A stretch of 64,000 nt of DNA from Lucifuga dentata (lineage: Eukaryota; Chordata; Actinopteri; Ophidiiformes; Bythitidae): the NCBI GenBank assembly GCA_014773175.1, contig VXCM01000807.1, positions 298,823-362,822 on the forward strand, read 5' to 3'. The notes under the pieces were generated by a model that made no database searches, was not told where the DNA came from, and saw only the letters and a list, made by a program, of their open reading frames with translations. This document shows positions 49,488 through 51,326 of the stretch, one piece after another. Made by a program: the position numbers and the translations under genes. How positions within the stretch are numbered: the first letter of the stretch is position 1; each line of letters begins with the position of its first letter.

Positions 49488-50006
49488 GCACACACACAGA
49501 CGCACTGTCCCCAATTTAACCTTTTTATGGTCATCATGCATGCGTGTCCTGACAGGATGGCCTTTTAAACATCTGTCTCCAGCAGAGAGAACACCACCCA
49601 GAATATGACCTGAGCACCACCCAGAACATGACCTGGGAAGAATCTCTCAGGCTAATTAGGTTAATATGGGGACATAAAACATGAACAGATATTGCTGCTA
49701 CACTTTACTGCTTCCTTGTCTGGTTTAGATGTGTGACATGATCGACTGTGAAGCTCAAGTATGCTTCTTAGTTGCAGAGAACATTTCTCATTCTGGCATT
49801 CTCTCTTAACCACTCCATTTTTATTCAAAAGAACAAACACAGATGCAAAACAATTGCACAGACTTACAGGAAGTTCACACATCCAGTGCCAGGGGGCGGA
49901 GCAATCCAGACAAAGCTGAAGCTGGTGGAGGGCTGGTGGCTGACGTGGGACGCCACCACACTGCACACAAACTGGGTTCCACTAAACTGTCGCTCTGGCA
50001 TCACAC
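3527..50006 (-). CDS. reln: reelin gene, 61 coding exons (5' and 3' terminal exons missing)
   Basis: Encodes reelin, a large secreted extracellular-matrix glycoprotein that binds the lipoprotein receptors ApoER2 and VLDLR and signals through Dab1 to position migrating neurons. Translated exons match mammalian reelin end to end: reeler-domain half, linker, then eight reelin repeats, each with two sub-repeats carrying a BNR-type motif of the form YSxDxGxxW around an EGF-like module. Every exon has AG acceptor and GT donor, and phases agree across all 60 junctions. Total coding length is about 9,979 nt after discounting two 67-bp assembly duplications (exons 33 and 44). Missing are the start codon, signal peptide and first reeler half (mammalian exons 1-2) and the C-terminal basic tail (exons 64-65). 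Exon numbers below are counted within the window from the 5' end; mammalian exon number is inferred as this plus two. Identification is very secure; single splice sites could be off by a few bases where alternatives exist. Confidence 0.98.
3752..3949 (-). CDS. reln: reelin exon 60 of window: repeat 8B
   Basis: 198 nt, phase 2 to 2. Encodes [18 protein letters not shown], the BNR-type motif [10 protein letters not shown] and [20 protein letters not shown], almost identical to mammals. Donor CT-GTGAGT. Confidence 0.97.
4413..4632 (-). CDS. reln: reelin exon 59 of window: EGF 8 end and repeat 8B
   Basis: 220 nt, phase 1 to 2. Encodes [38 protein letters not shown] and [13 protein letters not shown], close to mammals. 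The 463-bp intron on its 3' side carries poly-A with a single N at 4124 and a short AAT repeat. Confidence 0.97.
4773..4930 (-). CDS. reln: reelin exon 58 of window: repeat 8A end and EGF 8
   Basis: 158 nt, phase 2 to 1. Encodes [20 protein letters not shown] and [19 protein letters not shown], then [13 protein letters not shown]. Donor GTGGGC. Confidence 0.97.
5026..5187 (-). CDS. reln: reelin exon 57 of window: repeat 8A
   Basis: 162 nt, phase 2 to 2. Encodes [40 protein letters not shown] and QLPDHVSS. The 483-bp intron on its 5' side (5188-5670) shows nothing recognised. Confidence 0.97.
5671..5744 (-). CDS. reln: reelin exon 56 of window: repeat 8A
   Basis: 74 nt, phase 0 to 2. Encodes [20 protein letters not shown] and RKDAR; mammals have [20 protein letters not shown] and TKDAR. 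Confidence 0.97.
5837..6012 (-). CDS. reln: reelin exon 55 of window: repeat 8A
   Basis: 176 nt, phase 1 to 0. Encodes [32 protein letters not shown] and [14 protein letters not shown], nearly identical to mammals. Confidence 0.97.
6096..6338 (-). CDS. reln: reelin exon 54 of window: repeat 7B end and repeat 8A start
   Basis: 243 nt, phase 1 to 1. Encodes [40 protein letters not shown] and [20 protein letters not shown], close to mammals. Confidence 0.97.
6492..6598 (-). CDS. reln: reelin exon 53 of window: repeat 7B
   Basis: 107 nt, phase 2 to 1. Encodes [20 protein letters not shown] and [15 protein letters not shown]; mammals have YWGRIGSENNMTSCHRP and [15 protein letters not shown]. Confidence 0.97.
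6708..6889 (-). CDS. reln: reelin exon 52 of window: repeat 7B
   Basis: 182 nt, phase 0 to 2. Encodes [37 protein letters not shown] and [15 protein letters not shown] short (GCA)n run encodes four alanines not seen in mammalian reelin. Confidence 0.96.
7000..7177 (-). CDS. reln: reelin exon 51 of window: repeat 7A end and EGF 7
   Basis: 178 nt, phase 2 to 0. Encodes [41 protein letters not shown] then DPGFTGLNC and ASSALK. The EGF module is entirely within this exon. Confidence 0.97.
7314..7528 (-). CDS. reln: reelin exon 50 of window: repeat 7A
   Basis: 215 nt, phase 0 to 2. Encodes the BNR-type motif [50 protein letters not shown]. Mammals have [20 protein letters not shown]. Confidence 0.97.
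7627..7781 (-). CDS. reln: reelin exon 49 of window: repeat 7A
   Basis: 155 nt, phase 1 to 0. Encodes [39 protein letters not shown] and WVMQFK, parallel to mammals. Donor GTTTGA is weak. Confidence 0.96.
7933..8183 (-). CDS. reln: reelin exon 48 of window: repeat 6B end, C-terminal cleavage site, repeat 7A start
   Basis: 251 nt, phase 2 to 1. Encodes [36 protein letters not shown] and [17 protein letters not shown]. The Ala-Asp in SPADE (codons 7988-7990 and 7985-7987) corresponds to the Ala2688-Asp2689 proteolytic site of mammalian reelin. Confidence 0.97.
8313..8506 (-). CDS. reln: reelin exon 47 of window: repeat 6B
   Basis: 194 nt, phase 0 to 2. Encodes [31 protein letters not shown] and the BNR-type motif [11 protein letters not shown] chose the acceptor CACAG at 8507 over the CAGAG two bases further because only it keeps frame with exon 46. 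Confidence 0.94.
8652..8829 (-). CDS. reln: reelin exon 46 of window: EGF 6 end and repeat 6B
   Basis: 178 nt, phase 2 to 0. Encodes [33 protein letters not shown] and [20 protein letters not shown], as in mammals. Confidence 0.97.
9067..9207 (-). CDS. reln: reelin exon 45 of window: repeat 6A end and EGF 6, receptor-binding lysine
   Basis: 141 nt, phase 2 to 2. Encodes [20 protein letters not shown] and [19 protein letters not shown]. The lysine in PFDKQQ (codon 9159-9161) corresponds to mammalian Lys2467 of the receptor-binding site. Confidence 0.97.
9351..9586 (-). CDS. reln: reelin exon 44 of window: repeat 6A (contains assembly duplication)
   Basis: 236 bp as assembled. Removing one copy of a duplicated 66 bp plus N9428 leaves 169 nt, phase 1 to 2. 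It encodes the BNR-type motif [30 protein letters not shown] and [14 protein letters not shown]. As written the frame breaks at the N. Confidence 0.94.
9362..9494. other. 66-bp exact duplication around a single N inside an exon (assembly artefact)
   Basis: 9362-9427 recurs exactly at 9429-9494, separated by N9428, inside reelin window exon 44. Confidence 0.9.
9688..9937 (-). CDS. reln: reelin exon 43 of window: repeat 6A, receptor-binding lysine
   Basis: 250 nt, phase 0 to 1. Encodes [17 protein letters not shown] and [19 protein letters not shown]. The lysine in FIEK (codon 9791-9793) corresponds to mammalian Lys2360, one of two lysines needed to bind ApoER2/VLDLR. Confidence 0.97.
10132..10390 (-). 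CDS. reln: reelin exon 42 of window: repeat 5B
   Basis: 259 nt, phase 2 to 0. Encodes [23 protein letters not shown]-type motif [10 protein letters not shown] and [20 protein letters not shown], nearly identical to mammals. Confidence 0.97.
10497..10647 (-). CDS. reln: reelin exon 41 of window: repeat 5B
   Basis: 151 nt, phase 1 to 2. Encodes [39 protein letters not shown] and SNAR. The acceptor is a pyrimidine-poor TCTAAAG. A short CA run (10472-10489 on this strand as TG) begins about 7 nt past the donor. Confidence 0.96.
10951..11174 (-). CDS. reln: reelin exon 40 of window: repeat 5A end, EGF 5, repeat 5B start
   Basis: 224 nt, phase 2 to 1. Encodes [42 protein letters not shown] then DPGYSGSDC and [11 protein letters not shown]. 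Here the whole EGF module lies in one exon. Confidence 0.97.
11338..11564 (-). CDS. reln: reelin exon 39 of window: repeat 5A, dimerisation cysteine
   Basis: 227 nt, phase 0 to 2. Encodes [23 protein letters not shown]-type motif [10 protein letters not shown] and [17 protein letters not shown]. The cysteine in KLRLCG (codon 11340-11342) corresponds to mammalian Cys2101, which forms the intermolecular disulfide. Confidence 0.97.
11641..11664. repeat. (TG)12 microsatellite at the exon 38 donor
   Basis: On the transcribed strand this is (CA)12, starting about 5 nt past the donor GT of window exon 38. Confidence 0.95.
11670..11775 (-). CDS. reln: reelin exon 38 of window: repeat 5A
   Basis: 106 nt, phase 2 to 0. 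Encodes [20 protein letters not shown] and [15 protein letters not shown], matching mammals almost exactly. It is bracketed by complementary dinucleotide repeats, (UG)15 before the acceptor and (CA)12 after the donor in the transcript. The length is not a multiple of three, so skipping would shift the frame. Confidence 0.97.
11782..11811. repeat. (CA)15 microsatellite at the exon 38 acceptor
   Basis: On the transcribed strand this is (UG)15, ending about 6 nt before the acceptor AG of window exon 38. Confidence 0.95.
11938..12103 (-). CDS. reln: reelin exon 37 of window: repeat 4B end and repeat 5A start
   Basis: 166 nt, phase 1 to 2. Encodes [38 protein letters not shown] and TGLYCPY, as in mammalian KKEEIWIVDDFIIDG and FFYPGGNIGLYCPY. 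The 5' intron (12104-13272) carries the RTE element. Confidence 0.97.
12262..13083 (+). mobile_element. 5'-truncated RTE-clade LINE retroposon
   Basis: Plus-strand insertion, antisense to reln, in the intron between window exons 36 and 37. It covers only the 3' part of an RTE-type element: the reverse transcriptase from just before the FADD catalytic motif to the stop codon at 13048, a short 3' tail with the CGCTGTGGTGACCCCTGAAG signature, and a (GAA)n microsatellite end at about 13064-13083. 5' truncation with a simple-repeat 3' end is characteristic of RTE retroposons, which are abundant in teleosts. Family-level naming (Expander- or Rex3-like) is inference. I could not identify a target-site duplication. 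Confidence 0.9.
12263..13048 (+). pseudogene. reverse transcriptase C-terminal fragment of the RTE element
   Basis: An uninterrupted frame of 261 codons plus stop. It starts inside the protein ([19 protein letters not shown]), so it has no start of its own and is a truncated copy. Visible features are the FADD motif of the RT active site at 12293-12304, the following helix [20 protein letters not shown], the thumb-like [13 protein letters not shown] segment and the basic C-terminal motif [17 protein letters not shown]. There are no frameshifts or stops, so the insertion may be fairly recent. It lacks the endonuclease and upstream RT motifs and cannot encode an active enzyme. Confidence 0.9.
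13273..13455 (-). CDS. reln: reelin exon 36 of window: repeat 4B
   Basis: 183 nt, phase 1 to 1. Encodes [20 protein letters not shown] with its BNR-type motif, [20 protein letters not shown] and [14 protein letters not shown]. Confidence 0.97.
13544..13628 (-). CDS. reln: reelin exon 35 of window: repeat 4B
   Basis: 85 nt, phase 0 to 1. Encodes [20 protein letters not shown] and FSFKFITK, as in mammalian [20 protein letters not shown]. Confidence 0.97.
13728..13905 (-). CDS. reln: reelin exon 34 of window: EGF 4 end and repeat 4B
   Basis: 178 nt, phase 2 to 0. Encodes [48 protein letters not shown] and TALIFKG, parallel to mammals. Confidence 0.97.
14015..14222 (-). CDS. reln: reelin exon 33 of window: repeat 4A end and EGF 4 (contains assembly duplication)
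   Basis: 208 bp as assembled. Removing one copy of the duplicated 66 bp plus the N at 14121 leaves 141 nt, phase 2 to 2, encoding [20 protein letters not shown] and [17 protein letters not shown]. As written the extra 67 bp would shift the frame; this is an assembly error, not a mutation. Confidence 0.93.
14055..14187. other. 66-bp exact duplication around a single N inside an exon (assembly artefact)
   Basis: 14055-14120 recurs exactly at 14122-14187, separated by N14121, inside reelin window exon 33. Confidence 0.9.
14345..14618 (-). CDS. reln: reelin exon 32 of window: repeat 4A
   Basis: 274 nt, phase 1 to 2, the longest exon in the window. Encodes [39 protein letters not shown] and the BNR-type motif [10 protein letters not shown]. 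Confidence 0.97.
14619..15569. other. 951-bp intron with a (TG)22 repeat
   Basis: Intron between window exons 31 and 32; the (TG)n tract is at 15167-15210. Nothing else recognised. Confidence 0.8.
15167..15210. repeat. (TG)22 microsatellite
   Basis: Uninterrupted TG repeat in an intron. Confidence 0.95.
15570..15764 (-). CDS. reln: reelin exon 31 of window: repeat 3B end and repeat 4A start
   Basis: 195 nt, phase 1 to 1. Encodes [19 protein letters not shown], identical to mammals, then FHDKFDS and [20 protein letters not shown]. Confidence 0.97.
15896..16054 (-). CDS. reln: reelin exon 30 of window: repeat 3B
   Basis: 159 nt, phase 1 to 1. Contains the BNR-type motif [30 protein letters not shown] and FRWWQPQQ, as in mammals. 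Confidence 0.97.
16530..16606 (-). CDS. reln: reelin exon 29 of window: repeat 3B
   Basis: 77 nt, phase 2 to 1. Encodes [20 protein letters not shown] and RSRNE; mammals have LVQFYIQIGSKT and RTRNEG. Confidence 0.97.
16714..16921 (-). CDS. reln: reelin exon 28 of window: EGF 3 end and repeat 3B
   Basis: 208 nt, phase 1 to 2. Encodes [40 protein letters not shown] and DTTNTR, matching mammalian FEGKLSPLW and KREARTVPLDT. Confidence 0.96.
16971..17093. other. 61-bp exact duplication around a single N (assembly artefact)
   Basis: Positions 16971-17031 recur exactly at 17033-17093 with one N between. This is the same signature as at 9428, 14121 and 48992. It is intronic here and harmless to the gene model. 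Confidence 0.85.
17110..17267 (-). CDS. reln: reelin exon 27 of window: repeat 3A end and EGF 3
   Basis: 158 nt, phase 2 to 1. Encodes [40 protein letters not shown] and [13 protein letters not shown], nearly identical to mammals. Confidence 0.97.
17394..17632 (-). CDS. reln: reelin exon 26 of window: repeat 3A
   Basis: 239 nt, phase 0 to 2. Encodes [23 protein letters not shown]-type motif [10 protein letters not shown] and [19 protein letters not shown]. The glycine-rich loop is two residues longer than in human reelin. Confidence 0.97.
17945..18151 (-). CDS. reln: reelin exon 25 of window: repeat 3A, N-terminal cleavage site
   Basis: 207 nt, phase 0 to 0. Starts [20 protein letters not shown]. 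The Pro-Ala pair in EKPAF (between 18134 and 18133) corresponds to the Pro1244-Ala1245 bond cut by ADAMTS proteases in mammalian reelin. Ends with [10 protein letters not shown]. Confidence 0.97.
18304..18475 (-). CDS. reln: reelin exon 24 of window: repeat 2B end
   Basis: 172 nt, phase 2 to 0. Encodes [36 protein letters not shown] and ends NPTLPQ, just upstream of the N-terminal proteolytic site. Confidence 0.97.
18791..18996 (-). CDS. reln: reelin exon 23 of window: repeat 2B
   Basis: 206 nt, phase 0 to 2. Encodes [20 protein letters not shown] and the BNR-type motif [10 protein letters not shown]. Mammals have [19 protein letters not shown]. Confidence 0.97.
19086..19272 (-). CDS. reln: reelin exon 22 of window: EGF 2 end and repeat 2B
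   Basis: 187 nt, phase 2 to 0. Starts [10 protein letters not shown] and continues with [19 protein letters not shown] and [10 protein letters not shown], as in mammals. Confidence 0.97.
19377..19514 (-). CDS. reln: reelin exon 21 of window: repeat 2A end and EGF 2
   Basis: 138 nt, phase 2 to 2. Encodes [20 protein letters not shown] and the EGF start [16 protein letters not shown]. The donor GTCAGC splits the arginine codon before CDDGFSG in exon 22. Confidence 0.97.
19515..20802. other. 1.29-kb intron with a (TG)28 repeat
   Basis: Intron between window exons 20 and 21, containing the (TG)n tract at 19821-19876. Nothing else recognised. Confidence 0.8.
19821..19876. repeat. (TG)28 microsatellite
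   Basis: Uninterrupted TG repeat in an intron. Confidence 0.95.
20803..20915 (-). CDS. reln: reelin exon 20 of window: repeat 2A
   Basis: 113 nt, phase 0 to 2. Encodes [19 protein letters not shown] and [13 protein letters not shown], matching mammalian CLPSMPSCQEFTSASIYH and LLPQKTW. Confidence 0.96.
21578..21770 (-). CDS. reln: reelin exon 19 of window: repeat 2A
   Basis: 193 nt, phase 2 to 0. Encodes [20 protein letters not shown] and the BNR-type motif [10 protein letters not shown]. Mammals have [20 protein letters not shown]. The 662-bp intron on its 3' side (20916-21577 in window order) holds nothing recognised. Confidence 0.97.
22021..22257 (-). CDS. reln: reelin exon 18 of window: repeat 1B end and repeat 2A start
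   Basis: 237 nt, phase 2 to 2. Encodes [20 protein letters not shown] and [20 protein letters not shown], then [18 protein letters not shown]. All match mammalian reelin closely. The 732-bp intron on its 5' side (22258-22989) shows nothing notable besides the AC repeat. Confidence 0.97.
22951..22978. repeat. (AC)14 microsatellite
   Basis: Uninterrupted AC repeat just beyond the donor side of window exon 17; the transcript carries it as UG. Confidence 0.95.
22990..23151 (-). CDS. reln: reelin exon 17 of window: repeat 1B
   Basis: 162 nt, phase 2 to 2. Encodes [29 protein letters not shown] and the BNR-type motif [12 protein letters not shown] repeat starts about 10 nt past the donor GTACCT. 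Confidence 0.97.
23152..24319. other. 1.17-kb intron, nothing recognised
   Basis: Intron between window exons 16 and 17. The part next to exon 17 is purine-rich on the plus strand (about 23190-23480). No exon or mobile element seen. Confidence 0.8.
24320..24553 (-). CDS. reln: reelin exon 16 of window: EGF 1 end and repeat 1B
   Basis: 234 nt, phase 2 to 2. Begins [20 protein letters not shown] and continues with [18 protein letters not shown], identical over long stretches to mammalian repeat 1B. Donor GTAATG. Confidence 0.97.
24809..24875 (-). CDS. reln: reelin exon 15 of window: EGF-like module 1
   Basis: 67 nt, phase 1 to 2. Encodes [19 protein letters not shown] and TGCK, the first part of EGF 1; the remaining cysteines are in exon 16. 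Confidence 0.95.
25078..25187 (-). CDS. reln: reelin exon 14 of window: repeat 1A end
   Basis: 110 nt, phase 2 to 1. Encodes [19 protein letters not shown] and NMWAIDN, leading into EGF 1. Donor GTTAGG. Confidence 0.95.
25294..25422 (-). CDS. reln: reelin exon 13 of window: repeat 1A
   Basis: 129 nt, phase 2 to 2. Carries the first BNR-type motif [10 protein letters not shown] and [20 protein letters not shown], almost identical to mammals. The donor is GTGTGTGTGT, lying at the start of a UG run; phase and homology support it. Confidence 0.95.
25987..26195 (-). CDS. reln: reelin exon 12 of window: start of repeat 1A
   Basis: 209 nt, phase 0 to 2. Encodes [19 protein letters not shown] and [16 protein letters not shown], matching mammalian WAVDFFHVLPVLPST and [15 protein letters not shown]. 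Confidence 0.96.
26521..26636 (-). CDS. reln: reelin exon 11 of window: pre-repeat 1 segment
   Basis: 116 nt, phase 1 to 0. Encodes [19 protein letters not shown] and [10 protein letters not shown], matching mammalian CDPGNSHENDIILYAK and LDTLSYSSYK. A CA-type repeat begins about 16 nt past the donor GTGAGA. Confidence 0.95.
26777..26928 (-). CDS. reln: reelin exon 10 of window: pre-repeat 1 segment
   Basis: 152 nt, phase 2 to 1. Encodes [19 protein letters not shown] and [14 protein letters not shown]; mammals have [15 protein letters not shown]. Donor GTAAGG. Confidence 0.95.
27119..27167. repeat. (CA)24 microsatellite
   Basis: Uninterrupted CA dinucleotide repeat in an intron. Confidence 0.95.
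28066..28189. repeat. (CA)n-rich microsatellite
   Basis: Imperfect CA/GCAC repeat of about 120 bp. It generates spurious low-complexity open frames on both strands. Confidence 0.9.
28313..28458 (-). CDS. reln: reelin exon 9 of window: linker region
   Basis: 146 nt, phase 0 to 2. Encodes [17 protein letters not shown] and the acidic stretch [11 protein letters not shown]. Matches mammalian SCQSDGNSIYFHGNEG. Donor GTAAGT. Confidence 0.95.
28801..29041 (-). CDS. reln: reelin exon 8 of window: linker region
   Basis: 241 nt, phase 2 to 0. Encodes [31 protein letters not shown] and [11 protein letters not shown]; the last is identical in mammals. Donor GTACCT. Confidence 0.95.
29547..29655 (-). 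CDS. reln: reelin exon 7 of window: linker region
   Basis: 109 nt, phase 1 to 2. Encodes [16 protein letters not shown] and DWITLEKIR, matching mammalian [16 protein letters not shown] and DWIQLEKIR. Donor GTCCTT is weak but is supported by phase and homology. Confidence 0.95.
29656..30729. other. 1.07-kb intron with a TG/GA microsatellite
   Basis: Intron between window exons 6 and 7. A (TG)n-(GA)n compound repeat lies at 30507-30551. Nothing else recognised. Confidence 0.8.
30507..30551. repeat. compound (TG)n(GA)n microsatellite
   Basis: TG repeat passing directly into a GA repeat, intronic. Confidence 0.95.
30730..30781 (-). CDS. reln: reelin exon 6 of window: linker region
   Basis: 52 nt, phase 0 to 1. 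Encodes [17 protein letters not shown]; mammals have a similar TTASVLQFSIG. Acceptor CCCCAG, donor GTGAGT. Confidence 0.93.
30782..31726. other. 945-bp intron, nothing recognised
   Basis: AT-rich intronic sequence between window exons 5 and 6. I see no exon, mobile element or long repeat in it. Confidence 0.8.
31727..31823 (-). CDS. reln: reelin exon 5 of window: linker region
   Basis: 97 nt, phase 2 to 0. Encodes [18 protein letters not shown], nearly identical to the mammalian segment GEQCGAIMHGNAVTFCEP. Donor GTAAAT. Confidence 0.95.
31825..31870. repeat. GAGAG pentanucleotide repeat
   Basis: Tandem GGAGA-type units directly above exon 5. On the transcribed strand this is a CUCUC/UCCUC polypyrimidine tract ending at the exon 5 acceptor AG. 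Confidence 0.85.
32029..32107 (-). CDS. reln: reelin exon 4 of window: linker region
   Basis: 79 nt, phase 1 to 2. Encodes [20 protein letters not shown] and a few further residues, aligning with the mammalian segment around LRDDFDS. The acceptor is preceded by UG repeats instead of a normal pyrimidine tract. Confidence 0.9.
32110..32183. repeat. (CA)n-rich microsatellite
   Basis: Imperfect CA repeat filling much of the 192-bp intron between window exons 3 and 4. On the transcribed strand it is a UG repeat lying directly against the exon 4 acceptor. Confidence 0.9.
32300..32332 (-). CDS. reln: reelin exon 3 of window: 33-nt microexon, linker
   Basis: 33 nt, phase 1 to 1, encoding [11 protein letters not shown]. 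It completes the codon from exon 2 to give EQG-APT, as in mammalian reelin, and joins exon 4 as IL-AELHGKH, which parallels the mammalian linker. Acceptor TTTCAG and donor GTAAGG are good. It is symmetric, so it could be skipped without a frameshift. Confidence 0.85.
33922..33977. repeat. perfect inverted repeat, 26-bp arms with 4-nt loop
   Basis: Left arm 33922-33947 is the exact reverse complement of 33952-33977, separated by the loop TGGT. Flanking bases do not continue the symmetry. It could be a cruciform-forming palindrome, a snapback remnant of a mobile element or an assembly foldback. Its full pairing and tiny loop make a microRNA precursor unlikely. Confidence 0.9.
34769..34826. repeat. 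short tandem duplication, about 34-bp period
   Basis: The unit ACAAAATATAAAGTGCATGA occurs twice, with a partial copy AAATATAAAGT between. Confidence 0.8.
37332..37473. repeat. (CA)n microsatellite interrupted by a 26-N gap
   Basis: CA repeat on both sides of Ns at 37389-37414; the true length is unknown. It yields spurious CV/TH-repeat open frames. Confidence 0.95.
40119..40189 (-). CDS. reln: reelin exon 2 of window: end of reeler domain
   Basis: 71 nt, phase 2 to 1. Encodes [20 protein letters not shown] and a few more residues, closely matching the end of the mammalian reeler domain. It is isolated between two very large introns (9.7 kb and 7.8 kb). Donor GTGAGC. Confidence 0.95.
41861..41889. 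repeat. GAGAG pentanucleotide repeat
   Basis: Tandem GGAGA units in the 9.7-kb intron; same unit as at 31825 and, reversed, at 51291. Confidence 0.9.
43141..43174. repeat. (CA)17 microsatellite
   Basis: Uninterrupted CA repeat, intronic. Confidence 0.95.
43347..43376. repeat. (CA)15 microsatellite
   Basis: Uninterrupted CA repeat, intronic, about 170 bp from the previous one. Confidence 0.95.
47326..47362. repeat. (TG)n microsatellite
   Basis: Uninterrupted TG repeat, intronic. Confidence 0.95.
48519..49203. mobile_element. non-autonomous DNA-transposon-like element with terminal inverted repeats
   Basis: The ends are related inverted repeats: the left end reads ATATACTCGAGTATAAGC and the right end, reverse-complemented, reads TGCTCGAGTATAAGCCGA. 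Internal copies of the motif TATAAGCC lie near 48607 and 49131. There is no transposase frame, so it looks like a short non-autonomous or degraded copy. The family is not assigned. About 67 bp of its apparent length is an assembly duplication (48926-48991 repeated after the N at 48992). Confidence 0.55.
49454..49498. repeat. (CA)n microsatellite
   Basis: Nearly perfect CA repeat with a CGCG interruption, intronic, about 370 bp beyond the donor of window exon 1. Confidence 0.9.
49868..50006 (-). CDS. reln: reelin exon 1 of window (mammalian exon 3): reeler domain
   Basis: 139 nt, phase 1 to 2. Encodes the second half of the N-terminal reeler domain, with the signature [12 protein letters not shown] and [15 protein letters not shown]; its cysteines match mammalian reelin. 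The donor GTAAGTC is strong. The codon split across the next junction reads L-A-T-A-T-H into exon 2. Confidence 0.95.
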
Positions 50007-51290
50007 CTGGAGGAAAAGAGAATAAGTGAGAGACAGAGAGAAAAGTGATCTGGTGTTAGTAACTCTCGTACTGTTTTGAATTCTTGTGTACTTATGCCTA
50101 TCATTTTCAAAGCACGCTAGTTTTTCAAGTTTCTGAATGCTTTTGCCTCCTAAAATCCAGTACCATAATGCCAGATTCATGTCTCTTCAGGTTAATTTTC
50201 ATGCTGTGGTGCAATGAAAGGAAACCAGTGGTTGCATTCCTGAAATGCATTCCAAAAAATTTGGACAATGGTTGGCAGTAACATAAAACATGTAATTTCT
50301 AGTAAAAGGTCTAAATAAAACATGTAAAAACACCAATGTGGTCCTTCCAAATGCTATCAATTTCTGTACACCTTAAATACTGTAAATAGTAAAAGAGCAA
50401 AATATTTAACAAAAAACATAAAAATTGCTGCTGCAGACAAAAAATAATGAATGAATAAGTGTAGTGAATAGATGAACAGATAACAGATAAACAGATAAAT
50501 TGACACTGATTAGGAGAAAGCATGAGAGTGATCAACATCACCCCATCCCCCATCTCTAGAGTGTTACCTACACATCCTTCCTCCAGTCCTCCCTCCTCCT
50601 CTTTACATTTGCTTTTTTTTTCTCTCCATCAATCCTTTGATCTACTGCCTTCATATTGATTTTTTCATCCATTAGTATCATATCATTGGTATCAAACTTG
50701 CTTTTCTTTACTGCCTCCTCACTCTCACTGTTCATCTGCTTTCTCTCCTTTGCTGTTTCTCTCCTCTTTACTTTCTCCTTTCATCATTCTTCCCCCCCCC
50801 CNCCCCCCGCCTCTCTTCCCTGACACTATATAACAATGCTCTTATTAATGAAGGTCTGTGTCTGGCTATGATTGCACGGATGGAATGACATCATGTCACA
50901 CAATCTTTCCTTCATAACATGGAGGTCAAGGGCAGGACGCCACCAGATTCATCAATCACAGCACAGACGCAGACAGTTTAATAATTTACTGTTGGTGACT
51001 AAATGGCTTTGTAGTCTTGCTGAAGAGGTGTGTGAACTTCAAATGTGAAATGTATTTTGTACAATTTTTCCATCACAAATGCAAAAGTTGAATACGCATT
51101 TGCTCAGACCAGATGGATAATCTGGGCATTTGTCACAACCATTAAACATTAGTGTGGTTCAATGCACACAGAGCAAACATAAGCAGGTTTAAAAAAAATG
51201 TATGTAGTGTCCCATCTGTGAATGAAGACGCATTGATGCAGTAATCTATTGGCTTGACTCTTCTCCTTTTACATTAACCTGCAAACACAT

Positions 51291-51326
51291 TCCTCTCCTC
51301 TCCTCTCCTCTCCTCTCCTCTCCTCA
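51291..51326. repeat. TCCTC pentanucleotide repeat
   Basis: Tandem TCCTC units, the reverse orientation of the repeats at 31825 and 41861. Confidence 0.9.

Larger units (their letters stand above)
40190..49867. other. 9.7-kb intron between window exons 1 and 2
   Basis: No exon is needed here because the phases of exons 1 and 2 join directly. It holds several (CA)n tracts (43141, 43347, 47326, 49454), an AGGAG repeat (41861), a DNA-transposon-like element (48519-49203) that carries an assembly duplication around a single N at 48992, and a short tandem pair of CACCACCCAGAAyATGACCTG units at 49592-49634. No coding frame recognised. Confidence 0.8.
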
